Position numbers and translations under genes: made by a program. Source: VRUE01 sp963717375 (GTDB lineage Bacteria > Actinomycetota > Thermoleophilia > Solirubrobacterales > 70-9). Taken from it: a stretch of DNA of 64,000 bases. The notes under the pieces were generated by a model. The model worked only from the letters and a program-made list of their open reading frames with translations, had not been told where the DNA came from and ran no database searches. The first letter of the stretch is position 1. Each line of letters starts with the position of its first letter. The stretch is from NCBI GenBank assembly GCA_963717375.1, contig OY970329.1, positions 62,001-126,000 of the forward strand, written 5' to 3'. Of this stretch, positions 55,316-64,000 are shown in pieces.

Positions 55316-58300
55316 TTGACCGATCCGATTCAATCGCCCGGGACCGATCTTCAACGCCAGCTCAGCGACTTTCTGTATGGGGAGCTGTTGCACACACTGG
55401 GTGCCTACCAGATCGCCTGCGACAGACTGAAATCCCTAGGTGACGAACTGGGAAAATCTACCGTCGAGAGAAAACTCGCCGTGGTTGTGGATGCGGCTTA
55501 TCGCTGTAACGACCAACTACGCAACGGGCTGCGCCGACCGGTTGGTGACGAGCCGGAGGAGCAGAAGCTTGGACGGCGGCCGTCTCCCTACCCCAAGCGA
55601 CGCCCGGCGCTGCCGAATCAACGCCTGCTCGGGGAGATATCGGCGTTCTACGCTGATGCCGAGAAGGCCTTGGCGTTGTATAAGGACGATCACAGCGTCG
55701 AGCGCCAAAGCGTGTCCCCGGGTCACAGATTGGGTGCGAAGCTCGCTTTCATTCACGACCCGCAGCGACGCGGGAAAGCTTCGGAGCCGCCGCCGGAGGT
55801 GCTGATCAAAGGGAAGATCGACAGGACGCGCGCTCGGATCAAACTGCTTCACGACTTCCTGCCCGACGAGCCTGTACCGCGGACTCCAGGGAAAAACTTC
55901 CGCCCCTCAGAATCCAACGTAGGACGCTTCTCGGCGATCCTCGAAGCCCATGCCGCGAGCAGGAAACACGCACTGCTCCTCGTCATCGTTAACGCGATGC
56001 ACGAGGCGCACATGTGGATGCACGAGGCGGAGCATGTCCATGCGCAGAGTTTCGGCCCGAGGTTTTCGAACATACCCCAAACCCACGCGGACGCGCAGCG
56101 GATGCTGCGCTACAGCACCGTCCTCAATACGTTTGTGTTTGTCGCAGCCCGCTCTCTGCCGTGGATCTTCGCCGAAGATGAGACCGAGCGCGAGCACGTG
56201 ATCGACGACTACGAGAATTGCTGCACACGGTTGGCGCCGACGTACTGCATGTGGATATCGGCCGAGCTCAGCCTGCTGGCGCTCCATCGCCGGGCTTTCA
56301 CCTGGTGGACGATGGGAAAGCTTGACTACGCCTATCGTGACTTCCACAAGCTCACCAGACTCCTACGCGGTTTGCGCAAACCAGCCGAGAAGCGTGGCCT
56401 GCGGGTGCCGGGAACCAGAACCTTCATCGAGGGGATGACCGGAATGTCGGAGCTGCACATCGGGCGCATTTACCGCAGTCAGCATTCGCATCGCATGGCT
56501 TTGCGGTATTTCGAACGAGCGTCTCGCCACCTCAAAGGGTGGGAAGGCCACGCGCACATCGGCCCGGTGATCAAGAACTCGGACTGGCGGATCAACCTCT
56601 TCCTTAACGAAGGCAAGGCCCACTACGAGCTGGGGCACGTCAAGCGAAGCATCCTCTGTTACGCCCAGGCTTGGCGCTCATATCTCCTCTTGGTCGAGTC
56701 CGAAACACGCGCCACTGCGAATGTGGATGTGGCCGAGCAGTTCATCGCCTGGCTCGAGCCGGTGGTCGACGAGCCACAGTTGGGCAGGAAGGAGTTGAGC
56801 GCGCGTATCGAGCCCCTCGTGGAGCAGTTCGTCACCCTGCGCAGTCCCATCCACCTGCGGCTAATGGCTGCGGATATCATCATGAGAACGGGCCATCTGC
56901 TCTTCATCCTCAGGTTGCAGCGGGGAAGGCGCTGGTCCGAGGGGAAGAGCCCAAGGGTGCGCCACGATTTGGCGCTCGAATGCTTGACCCAGGCCGCTTC
57001 GCTCGACCCGAGTAGCACCCTGGCAGCCGGCGACCTGCTCAGGATCGAGCGGGAAACAGGCGAGTCGCTTGAAGAGCCGCAGCGGCCCAGCACCCCCCTC
57101 TCAAGGCAGTGGCCGTCGGGGGGAGGTCGGTTCGAGGAGGCGGCGCAGATCGCCGAGTACACACTGCAGCGATCGCTTGCCTCGGCGACGTCTGCTGGCG
57201 GAAAATTCCCTTCGGGGCGCCGGTCGCTGGTTGCGAAGGAGCTGCTCAGCGCCTTCCTTGCGCACACCGACAGCAGCAACGTGAAGCTGGCGCAGGTCTA
57301 CCAGTACCTGATGCAGAGAGAACGGGCGAAGAAACGTCGGACGGATGATGGTGAGTACACCCTTGATCTCGTCTGCCTGCGCCGGTATGCGAGCTTCTTC
57401 CCGTTCCTCCCGCGACCATCCGCCTTTCGGGCTCCGGGCGGTGGCTATTTCGTCCAGGCGCGCGAAGCAGGCGCGGATGCGAAGCCGTTTGGCATCGCGA
57501 TCGATCCCGGCCCTGATTTCATCGAGAACCTGTACAGGTGCGGCTACGGGCTAGCCGATATCCGCATGATCATTCTCACCCACGACCACGCCGATCACAT
57601 CGCCTCTGTCGATGCCCTGCTCGCCTTGCTGGGATATCGCAAGGGGCTTGGGGACGACACCTTCGACCTGCAGCGCAAACGGCTCGTGATCGTCGGCAAC
57701 GAGAGCGTCTACAGGCGTTATGCCTTCTATGAGGAACCACGGCCGATGGAGCGGCTCACGATCGAAGGCGACCGTCGCCGGTTAGAGCCACAGCCTCGGC
57801 GCGATGCGGTTCGGGTCCTTCGCTTCGAGGACATCGCGAAAATCACGGCCCCGGGGAAAGAGCGTAGGAAGGCGATCAGGGAGGCGGGGATCCTGCTCGA
57901 GGCCGACAGCTTGCAGATCGAGCCGGTGCGGAGTTGGGGGCACACGGATGCCAACGGCTATGTCGCGCAGGCGTTCCTCCTTAGCTTTGGCCCGAGGGGG
58001 AGTCGCTGTTCGATGCTTTTCACAGGCGACACGGGTATCCCCTCGGAGCCCGAGACGCCTGAGCAGGAGGACGAAGCCATGCGACTCTTAGCCGCCGGCT
58101 CCAAGAGTCTGGCTGAGGCAGCCGAAGAGGCGGACGTGGTCGTGGCGCACCTCAGCTCGGTTCCCCTGCGTGAGCTGCGCGATCTTGCCGGCCTTGGGGG
58201 CGGACCCGGTGCCGATGAGACGATTGGCGAATACCAGGACATCTGGTCGCGGGCGGCTCGGCGAGCCAATTCCAAGGGTGCTGACGAGGACGAGCAAAAC

Positions 58301-58900
58301 GGGATCAAGGACACCGAATTCCTCCTCAATCAGATTCAGTTTGGGTTTCGCAGTAGGCCGCAGGGAGCGACGAAAGACTTTCGGGTTTCACCGTTCACCG
58401 ACATCGAGAAGATCCGACTCCAGTCTGAGAAGCACCTTTATCTCACCGGGCTGATCGAACTAGCCGAACATATGGCGAAAAACTCCGAGCGTGCACCGCT
58501 GTTGGTTGTGGGCGAGCTGCGCGAAGAGCTTGGTACGTTCCGAACCCAGATCGCAAGCTGTATTTCAAAGGCGTTCTTCGAGCCGCCTGAGCAGGACCCC
58601 GCAGAACTGGAGACGGCGCTGAGGCCATCCGCGCTTACCGCCGACATCGGTCTGCGGATCCGGCTCTCCCGCCCGGCGCGCGGCGGGATAATGGGACTCT
58701 CGGTTCTCTGCACGACCTGCGATCTCGACAACGACCTGCTGTCGGCCGAGCGGTTCCATCGCCCTCAGGACATCCGCGAGGTTTGCGTCAAGGGCGAGGA
58801 CGAGGGGGCCTTCTACAATTGCTTTTTCCATGACCCGCGAGAACATGAAGAGGACCTCTGGATTGAGTCGGTCGAGCGCTATGACGTCTTCGGCGGGTAA
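55316..58900 (+). CDS. 1,194-residue protein: helical N-terminal region plus MBL-fold hydrolase domain
   Basis: Residues 1-690 are mostly helical, with stretches that could be TPR-like helix pairs (LHIGRIYRSQHSHRMALRYFERA and YELGHVKRSILCYAQAW, each in parts). An MBL domain follows from about 695 to 1000. Its site is complete: His756, His758, Asp760 and His761 in THDHADH, His876 in WGHTD, Asp905 in FTGDTG and His945 in VVAHLSS. A last domain of about 190 residues contains LLVVGELREELG and VLCTTCDLDND. No beta-CASP motifs were noticed, so the substrate could be nucleic acid, nucleotide or another ester. The start is TTG, with stops close upstream. It stands alone, with no partner gene. I recognise no named family for the whole protein. 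Confidence 0.85.
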   Translation: MTDPIQSPGTDLQRQLSDFLYGELLHTLGAYQIACDRLKSLGDELGKSTVERKLAVVVDAAYRCNDQLRNGLRRPVGDEPEEQKLGRRPSPYPKRRPALPNQRLLGEISAFYADAEKALALYKDDHSVERQSVSPGHRLGAKLAFIHDPQRRGKASEPPPEVLIKGKIDRTRARIKLLHDFLPDEPVPRTPGKNFRPSESNVGRFSAILEAHAASRKHALLLVIVNAMHEAHMWMHEAEHVHAQSFGPRFSNIPQTHADAQRMLRYSTVLNTFVFVAARSLPWIFAEDETEREHVIDDYENCCTRLAPTYCMWISAELSLLALHRRAFTWWTMGKLDYAYRDFHKLTRLLRGLRKPAEKRGLRVPGTRTFIEGMTGMSELHIGRIYRSQHSHRMALRYFERASRHLKGWEGHAHIGPVIKNSDWRINLFLNEGKAHYELGHVKRSILCYAQAWRSYLLLVESETRATANVDVAEQFIAWLEPVVDEPQLGRKELSARIEPLVEQFVTLRSPIHLRLMAADIIMRTGHLLFILRLQRGRRWSEGKSPRVRHDLALECLTQAASLDPSSTLAAGDLLRIERETGESLEEPQRPSTPLSRQWPSGGGRFEEAAQIAEYTLQRSLASATSAGGKFPSGRRSLVAKELLSAFLAHTDSSNVKLAQVYQYLMQRERAKKRRTDDGEYTLDLVCLRRYASFFPFLPRPSAFRAPGGGYFVQAREAGADAKPFGIAIDPGPDFIENLYRCGYGLADIRMIILTHDHADHIASVDALLALLGYRKGLGDDTFDLQRKRLVIVGNESVYRRYAFYEEPRPMERLTIEGDRRRLEPQPRRDAVRVLRFEDIAKITAPGKERRKAIREAGILLEADSLQIEPVRSWGHTDANGYVAQAFLLSFGPRGSRCSMLFTGDTGIPSEPETPEQEDEAMRLLAAGSKSLAEAAEEADVVVAHLSSVPLRELRDLAGLGGGPGADETIGEYQDIWSRAARRANSKGADEDEQNGIKDTEFLLNQIQFGFRSRPQGATKDFRVSPFTDIEKIRLQSEKHLYLTGLIELAEHMAKNSERAPLLVVGELREELGTFRTQIASCISKAFFEPPEQDPAELETALRPSALTADIGLRIRLSRPARGGIMGLSVLCTTCDLDNDLLSAERFHRPQDIREVCVKGEDEGAFYNCFFHDPREHEEDLWIESVERYDVFGG

Positions 58901-59222
58901 CCAACCGGTTCGATCCCCAATCTAATTCGGGTGAGCATCATGGGGCGAGTGGGCTCATCCAAGGTCGGCGGAACGTGGTCTCGAAATTGGTCTCCGACTC
59001 AGCCGAAATTCTTGGACTTAATTCGCTCCATCGGGCCAGATTCAAGTTCAGAGGAGTAGGTCTGCCGGTCGCGGCTGACCGTGTGAGCTTTCTCCGCGTT
59101 TGTCACCGACCAGTAGCCCGCCGACCGGGGGAAGCTCGGAGATGTGCGAGGTCCAGTGAACGGGGCACTGGCCGCGCAGTTGTTTGAAAACCCCGTGCGG
59201 CGGTCCGTCGGGCCAAAGCGGG
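58901..59222. other. Intergenic region, no gene seen
   Basis: A 70-residue frame at 58975-59187 lacks a ribosome binding site and any recognisable domain, so I do not call it. Nothing else is evident before the palindrome at 59223. Confidence 0.5.
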
Positions 59223-59252
59223 TTTGCTACTGGCTAGCTAGCCAGTAGCAAA
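59223..59252. terminator. Perfect 30-nt palindrome, probable bidirectional terminator
   Basis: TTTGCTACTGGCTAG is followed directly by its exact complement CTAGCCAGTAGCAAA. It sits between the end of the MBL gene and the end of the convergent gene at 59272. Outer bases CGGG/CCCG can extend the stem. Confidence 0.65.
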
Positions 59253-59271
59253 GAGCCCGTCCGCCAGAGGG

Positions 59272-60792
59272 TCAGCGCAGGAGTTCGAGCACCGCTTGTT
59301 CGCTGGGACTCACCAGTGACGGATCTGCCCAGGCGGTGTCCTGGGCCGCGCCGCTGAGGACGGTCCAGGCTCCGGCGGCCGCGGTGGGCCAGACGTGGTA
59401 CTCGTTGTAGGGGCTGGTGGTGATGGTGCGATCGGCACCGAGCGGGGCGAGATTCTGCTTGCGGGTCACGTCCCACCAGGAGTTGATGCTCGCGTCGAGG
59501 GCTTCGGTCGGCTGGCCGAGGAAGGTCGAGGCGAAGCGCATCTCCGCGGTGCCCTCGAACCAGAGGACGTCCGGCGCGTCCTTGCCGATGTAGGGGCGGT
59601 AGCCGCTGAACGGTCCGCTGGCCTCGTAGGTCATGTTGTAGGTCGCCTTCTTCTTCGACAGCTTGATCGAGCGGCCGTCGATGGCGAAGTTCTGCTGCGC
59701 GTACTCATAGACCTGCTTCGCGAGGTCGTCATCGCCGAGGAAGCGGGCGTAGATGATGCCCAGCGCCTGCGTGTCGAGCGGGACGACTTCGTCGCCCACA
59801 CCCTCGCGGAAGTGTTCGAGCCCTCCGTCGCGGACGATGAGCTGTGAGTAGATGCCCTTGGCGATCACGGCGGCGGCTTCGCGATAGGCGGCTGCGCCTT
59901 CATCACCCTGTTCTTCCAGCTGCTGGGAGAGGGTCATCAGAGCAATCAGCGTGAGGATGTTGTGCTGGGTCGAGACCCAGGTGACATCCGGGCCCCCGCG
60001 CACCAGGCCTTCCTCGTTGCGCAGCGACAGCAGGTAGTCGACCGCGCGCCGGGCGTCATCGAGGTAGAGCGTGCTGCCGAAAGTGGAGTCGAAGTCGCTG
60101 AAGGCGATCGCGTCGAACGCGACCGAGCCGGCGCGGACGGTGTTGCTGCTTTCGCCGGTCTGGACGTTGAAGGCGTATTCGATCGAACCGTCCTTGCGTT
60201 GCAGGGCCGCCAGCTGGTCGAGCAGACGTCCGGCCTGTTCCTGCAGGCCGACCGAGGCGAAAGCGGTTGCCGCGACCGCCGAGTCATAGGTCCAAGACCA
60301 GTTGAGCAGGCGTTCGTAGGACGGGTCGCCGACGGGAATATCGAACGAGCGGATCAGCTGCAGGGCCGAGATCCGTTTTCCGGTCGAAAGGCGAAGCGCG
60401 ACCTTTTCCCCTTGCGAGGACTTTGTCCCAGGCCGCGCGGCGGAGGCGCGCATCGCGATCGGCACTACGGCGGAGGCGGATGCGCGTCCCTTGCGGTGAC
60501 TGGCGATACAGCGACTGCGCGCTTGTCGCGGACGCTTTGAGCACGGGACCGGCTTGCTCGGGCCGACCTGCAGGGCCAGCCAACGGGCGATCGCGGTCTT
60601 CGGGCGATGCGCCTTCTTAGCGGGCCAGGCGCGCCGCACGCGGCCGCCATGACGCGGAGAGGCCCCCTTGCTCGCCTGCGCTGACACCGCGGCTGGAGAA
60701 CTCGGAGCGGCGACGACCGGAACTGCGGCAATCGCGGCGAATACAGCCGAGAGGAACATGGGGATGAGCAGACGGCGAGCGCGAAGCGGCAT
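59272..60792 (-). CDS. Secreted alpha/alpha-toroid-like protein
   Basis: 506 residues from ATG 60792, which puts a signal peptide at the N-terminus (MPLRARRLLIPMFLSAVFAA, cleavage near VVAAPSS). A basic linker follows (residues 40-110). Then come helical repeats typical of six-hairpin toroids: WSWTYDSAVAATAFASVG, LLDQLAALQRKDGSIEYAF in parts, WVSTQHNILTLIAL, LDTQALGIIYARFLG and YNEYHVWPTAAAGAW. Such folds occur in glycoside hydrolases and polysaccharide-modifying enzymes. It is divergent from the HEAT-GT2 genes, so a role in polymer processing or export is likely but not shown. Confidence 0.75.
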   Translation of the reverse strand: MPLRARRLLIPMFLSAVFAAIAAVPVVAAPSSPAAVSAQASKGASPRHGGRVRRAWPAKKAHRPKTAIARWLALQVGPSKPVPCSKRPRQARSRCIASHRKGRASASAVVPIAMRASAARPGTKSSQGEKVALRLSTGKRISALQLIRSFDIPVGDPSYERLLNWSWTYDSAVAATAFASVGLQEQAGRLLDQLAALQRKDGSIEYAFNVQTGESSNTVRAGSVAFDAIAFSDFDSTFGSTLYLDDARRAVDYLLSLRNEEGLVRGGPDVTWVSTQHNILTLIALMTLSQQLEEQGDEGAAAYREAAAVIAKGIYSQLIVRDGGLEHFREGVGDEVVPLDTQALGIIYARFLGDDDLAKQVYEYAQQNFAIDGRSIKLSKKKATYNMTYEASGPFSGYRPYIGKDAPDVLWFEGTAEMRFASTFLGQPTEALDASINSWWDVTRKQNLAPLGADRTITTSPYNEYHVWPTAAAGAWTVLSGAAQDTAWADPSLVSPSEQAVLELLR

Positions 60793-60916
60793 TGAAGAGT
60801 CCTTGCGTAGGGGGACGAGCTGGGGCTTCATCGGACCATCTGGCCGCGGACTTGAGGCGTGGGTGCTGGCGGAGGACGCTTTAGGTGGACACGGCGAGCG
60901 TCGATAGCGAAGGACG

Positions 60917-62014
60917 ATGACTTCGCTGACTGGTCTCATCGTGCTGGTGGGATCGAGCCTGCTGCTGTGGCTGGCGCTCGTCGGTCTCGCCGTCACACGC
61001 AAGTTGCGCCGCGATCGCCGAGAGCTGCGATCGGTCGAGCGACGCGCCCGCTACGAGGCTGCACTTCGCGTCGGGGACGCCGAGTCGATCGCCGCGATCT
61101 GCGATGAGGTTCACAGTATTGCCGCCGAGGTCGATCTCGCGGTGGCGATCGATGCCGTTTATCCCGCCCTTTCGAGTGAACGCGTCGAAGCGATCCGCAG
61201 CACCATGCAGACATCTGCACTATTTTCGGACCTGAGCACGAAGCTCAGGTCTCGCCGTCCGACCAACCGCGCCCGGGCTGCGCTGCTGCTCACTCGTCCT
61301 GGGATTCCGGCAATCGTCGAGCAGGTCGTTCCTCTGCTGGGCGACCCCGATCCCGACGTGCGCCTGGTTGCCTGCTCTGGGCTTGCCCGCGCTGCTACCC
61401 CGCGCGCCGCCGAGCTGTTGATCTGGGCGCTGATGGCCCACTTGCTGCCGCCGGAGCGGATCATCGAGCGCCTTGGCGCATCGTGGGCCGTCGAGACGAT
61501 CATCCTCACCTTGGAGGAGGGACCCTCGGCGATCCCCGATGTCCTCGCCGGCATTACTCCCAGCGGTGACGAGGTGGAGCTCGACGCCAGCCTCGCGCGG
61601 GCATTGGGCCTCGCCCGCGATCCGCGCGCGGCGCCCGCGCTCACGGCTCTGCTGGACTCGGACTCGACCGAGGTGCGGATCTCCGCGGCGCGGGCTCTCG
61701 GGCGCGTTGGCGGAACGGCCTGCGTACCTGCGCTGATCGCTGCGTTGGCCTCGGAGGATTGGCCGGTGCGCGCCCAGGCGGCCAAGTCACTTGGGGCGCT
61801 TGGTGCCGTGGAGGCTCTGGAGCCGCTCGAGGACTGCCTCTCCGACCGCGCTTGGTGGGTGCGGGCGAACGCGGCACGGGCGCTGCGCGAGCTCGGTAAC
61901 CCAGGGATTGAAGCGCTCCAGCGCACGCTCGAGCACGACGATCGTTACGCGGTTGATCGAGCCCGCGAGCAGCTCGCGCTGCACGCTGTGGTCGAGGAGC
62001 ACGTGGGGGTATGA
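60917..62014 (+). CDS. Membrane-anchored HEAT-repeat protein
   Basis: 365 residues. One N-terminal membrane helix (LIVLVGSSLLLWLALVGLAV) then a cytoplasmic domain with about six HEAT/PBS-like repeats, clearest at residues 130-350: DPDPDVRLVACSGLAR, DSTEVRISAARALGRVGG, DWPVRAQAAKSLGALGA, RAWWVRANAARALRELG. It overlaps the GT2 synthase start by four bases (ATGA), so the two are made together; the repeats probably scaffold or regulate the synthase. Confidence 0.87.
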   Translation: MTSLTGLIVLVGSSLLLWLALVGLAVTRKLRRDRRELRSVERRARYEAALRVGDAESIAAICDEVHSIAAEVDLAVAIDAVYPALSSERVEAIRSTMQTSALFSDLSTKLRSRRPTNRARAALLLTRPGIPAIVEQVVPLLGDPDPDVRLVACSGLARAATPRAAELLIWALMAHLLPPERIIERLGASWAVETIILTLEEGPSAIPDVLAGITPSGDEVELDASLARALGLARDPRAAPALTALLDSDSTEVRISAARALGRVGGTACVPALIAALASEDWPVRAQAAKSLGALGAVEALEPLEDCLSDRAWWVRANAARALRELGNPGIEALQRTLEHDDRYAVDRAREQLALHAVVEEHVGV

Positions 62015-63507
62015 CCGACTTGCTCGAACAGGTCCTGCACGGGTTCAACGTCTTCACCCTCGGCTACTTCGTCGTCTTGCAGATGACCTTCACCGTGCTT
62101 GCGATAGTCGGTTGGCGGGCGATCGAGGACTACGTCGAGCGCCGGCCGATGCGGGACTACCGGGCGGTCGCTGAGTCGGAGATGAGCATGCCGGTGTCGA
62201 TCCTCGTCCCGGCTTACAACGAGGCCCCCACGATCGTTGCGGCGCTGCGCTCGCTACTCACCTCGCAGTTCGTCGAGTTCGAGGTCGTCGTGATCAATGA
62301 CGGCTCGACCGACGACACGATGGCGACGCTGACCGATGCCTTCGGCCTCGTCAAGGTCGGTCGCGTGCCGCGCTCGAACATTTCGACGCAGCTGGTTCAC
62401 GGTGTGTACACGAGCCCGCTCGAGCCGCGCGTCGTCGTCATCGACAAGGTCAACGGTGGCAAGGCCGACGCTCTCAACGCCGGTATCAACCACGCGGTCT
62501 ACCCACTCTTCTGCGCGATCGACGCCGACACGATGCTCGACGCCGACGCGCTCTCCCGTCTCGTCTGGGAGTTTCAGGCCGAGCCGGAGACCGTTGCGGT
62601 CGGCGGGATCGTGCGCATCGTCAACGGTTCTGAGTTCGAGGACGGCCGTTTGGCCAGGGTGCGCACGCCGCGCAACCTGCTCGCCAACCTGCAGATCATC
62701 GAGTACCTGCGAGCCTTCCTCGGCGGCCGTATCGGCTGGTCGAAGAGCGGCATGCTGCTGATCATCTCGGGCGCGTTCGGGCTCTTCCGACGCGATGTCT
62801 GTGTTGAAGTCGGCGGCTACGATCCGACGACGGTCGGTGAGGACGCCGAGCTCGTGCTGCGGCTGCATCGCCACCGGCGTGAGCAGGGAAAACCCTGTCG
62901 GATCACGTTCTTCCCCGACCCGATCTGCTGGACGGAGTGCCCGGAGGACCTCGGCACGCTCGTGCGCCAGCGCGACCGCTGGCAGCGCGGCCTGATCGAG
63001 ATGATCGCCCGCCACCGAGAGATGCTGATGCGACCCCGCTACGGGCGGATCGGCTGTGTCGCGATGCCCTACTTCATCTTCTTCGAGCTGCTCGGCCCGA
63101 CGATCGAGTGCTTCGGCTACACGCTGTTCGTGCTCTCGCTCATCCTCGGGATCGTCTCGCTCCCGTTCGCGCTGGCGTTCTTCGCGGTCTCATTGACCTA
63201 CAGCCTGGTGCTGAGCTTTCTCGTGATCCTGATGGAGGAGCGCGCCTTCCGCCGCTATCCGGGCTGGAGCGACCTGATCCGCCTGACCCTGTGCGCCGTG
63301 GTCGAGAACGTCGGCTACCGCCAGATGCTCGCGGTTGTCCGCATGCGCTCCTGGTACACGCTGGCCCGCCGCAAGCAGCACTGGGGTGAGATGAAGCGCA
63401 AGGGATTCGGTCCGTTGCTGCCCGGCGGCGTTGGGATAGGCACCGTCCCGCGCCTCGACCCTACGGCCGACCCTGTCCTCGCGGGAGAGACGCCGACAGA
63501 GCGGTAG
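62011..63507 (+). CDS. Processive GT2 family glycosyltransferase (polysaccharide synthase-like)
   Basis: 498 residues. N-terminal membrane helix, cytoplasmic GT-A domain, then about four C-terminal helices. Catalytic motifs of the BcsA/PgaC/HasA class are complete: ILVPAYNEAPTI, VVINDGSTDDT, the DxD with Asp171 in AIDADTM, the base in VGEDAELVLRL and QRDRWQRG. These enzymes polymerise and extrude a glycan. There is no PilZ domain for c-di-GMP control. Best guess is a beta-linked exopolysaccharide; the sugar cannot be read from the sequence. Confidence 0.92.
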   Translation: MTDLLEQVLHGFNVFTLGYFVVLQMTFTVLAIVGWRAIEDYVERRPMRDYRAVAESEMSMPVSILVPAYNEAPTIVAALRSLLTSQFVEFEVVVINDGSTDDTMATLTDAFGLVKVGRVPRSNISTQLVHGVYTSPLEPRVVVIDKVNGGKADALNAGINHAVYPLFCAIDADTMLDADALSRLVWEFQAEPETVAVGGIVRIVNGSEFEDGRLARVRTPRNLLANLQIIEYLRAFLGGRIGWSKSGMLLIISGAFGLFRRDVCVEVGGYDPTTVGEDAELVLRLHRHRREQGKPCRITFFPDPICWTECPEDLGTLVRQRDRWQRGLIEMIARHREMLMRPRYGRIGCVAMPYFIFFELLGPTIECFGYTLFVLSLILGIVSLPFALAFFAVSLTYSLVLSFLVILMEERAFRRYPGWSDLIRLTLCAVVENVGYRQMLAVVRMRSWYTLARRKQHWGEMKRKGFGPLLPGGVGIGTVPRLDPTADPVLAGETPTER

Positions 63508-63510
63508 CGG

Positions 63511-63957
63511 TCAGCGCGGTACGAGCTGAAGGATCGGGATCGTGCGGCCGGCTTGAGCTGCGCGCCGGCGGTAAGTGACGCTGGGTGGGTAGAAGCGGTC
63601 GGCAAGCGCCCAGAGCCGCTCCTTGTCTGCATGATCCTCAACCGGTTCGGCGCGGAACGGACGCGATTCAAAGAGCACGGCAGGGTCCTCCAGGGCATTT
63701 TGGTACCAGAAGGGATCGTCGGGCAATCCCGCTTTGGAGGGGATGACCGTGACTCGCTCGCCGTCGTGGAAGTAGACGGCCATTCGCCGGTGGCGATTGC
63801 CATTGCGCGCGTCGCGCGTCTCGATGACGCCGACGGGAACAGGGAGCAGCCGGGCGAACCGACCGCCGGTGAGGCGCATCAACACGGGCACGAGCCTCCA
63901 TGCGGTGAGCTGGAAGGGAAGCCCTCCCTCCAGGGCCACCATCACCCGGGTGCTCAT
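63511..63957 (-). CDS. Deazaflavin (F420)-dependent nitroreductase-family protein
   Basis: 148 residues, ending 3 bases after the convergent GT2 gene. The small split-barrel fold of the DUF385/Ddn group is suggested by RMAVYFHDGERVTVIPSKAGLPDDPFWYQNAL in parts, with the typical SKAG and FWYQN-like motifs. Members use F420 to reduce quinones or nitro compounds. The N-terminus (ATG 63957) lies near the window end. Confidence 0.82.
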   Translation of the reverse strand: MSTRVMVALEGGLPFQLTAWRLVPVLMRLTGGRFARLLPVPVGVIETRDARNGNRHRRMAVYFHDGERVTVIPSKAGLPDDPFWYQNALEDPAVLFESRPFRAEPVEDHADKERLWALADRFYPPSVTYRRRAAQAGRTIPILQLVPR

Positions 63958-64000
63958 CAGGCGCAGCCCTGCTCGCTGGAGTGGTTTTTGAGTGGCTTCG

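Noticed and set aside
58907..58920. GGTTCGATCCCC, similar to a tRNA T-arm, as a possible att site for an island
   Set aside because: The match to the tRNA at 54761 is short and interrupted; chance is likely.
58975..59187. 70-codon frame between the MBL gene and the palindrome
   Set aside because: No ribosome binding site, no recognisable domain, weak composition.

Overview
The window is high-GC chromosomal DNA from a deep-branching actinobacterium. The best guess is class Thermoleophilia, order Solirubrobacterales. The reasons are Actinobacteria-type gene order, frequent GTG and TTG starts, several small secreted proteins of a kind typical of that lineage, and an AbiEi-like/DUF559 protein common in Actinobacteria. 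The placement is inference; there is no rRNA gene here.

Layout. 1-3.4 kb: the end of an ETF-quinone oxidoreductase gene and two secreted-protein genes, one a predicted seven-bladed disulfide-stapled propeller. 3.4-9.8 kb: a tRNA with anticodon CAT, an M29-like aminopeptidase, a glutamate formimidoyltransferase-like protein, an MBL hydrolase, then hisS-aspS. 9.8-10.0 kb: an RNA that reads as 6S RNA. 11.0-31.2 kb: a core block of mnmA (fused to an IscU-like domain), alaS, ruvX, mltG, aroE, aroC, a fused aroK-aroB, aroQ and pepQ, then after a GGDEF/M42/SDR insertion efp, nusB, an xseB-like small gene, a polyprenyl synthase and dxs. This supplies aminoacyl-tRNAs, chorismate and isoprenoid precursors.

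31.2-33.8 kb: an accessory block (XRE regulator, GNAT acetyltransferase, secreted protein) splits dxs from tlyA and is flanked by two copies of a ~60-70 bp repeat. 33.8-46.6 kb: tlyA, nadK, an MFS exporter, recN, steA, mctB, a WecA/MraY-like transferase, pyrG, an M20 peptidase, a DUF3866 protein and xerD, close to the mycobacterial order. 46.7-51.2 kb: mutM, recO, dgt, dnaG and tRNA-Asn. 51.2-54.8 kb: a glycosyltransferase, an SDR, a thioredoxin-like lipoprotein, an Hpt protein and a second CAT tRNA.

54.8-59.3 kb: directly behind that tRNA lies a poorly coding, less GC-rich stretch and one 1,194-residue protein joining a long helical N-terminus to a complete metallo-beta-lactamase site. This is the best candidate for something undescribed. 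59.3-64 kb: a probable exopolysaccharide module (secreted toroid-like protein, membrane-anchored HEAT-repeat protein, processive GT2 synthase) and a deazaflavin-dependent reductase-like gene.

Other signals that gene calls do not explain: a 50-nt hairpin repeat found at two intergenic sites 29 kb apart, and a switch from GAG/AAG to GAA/AAA codons in genes for exported proteins.
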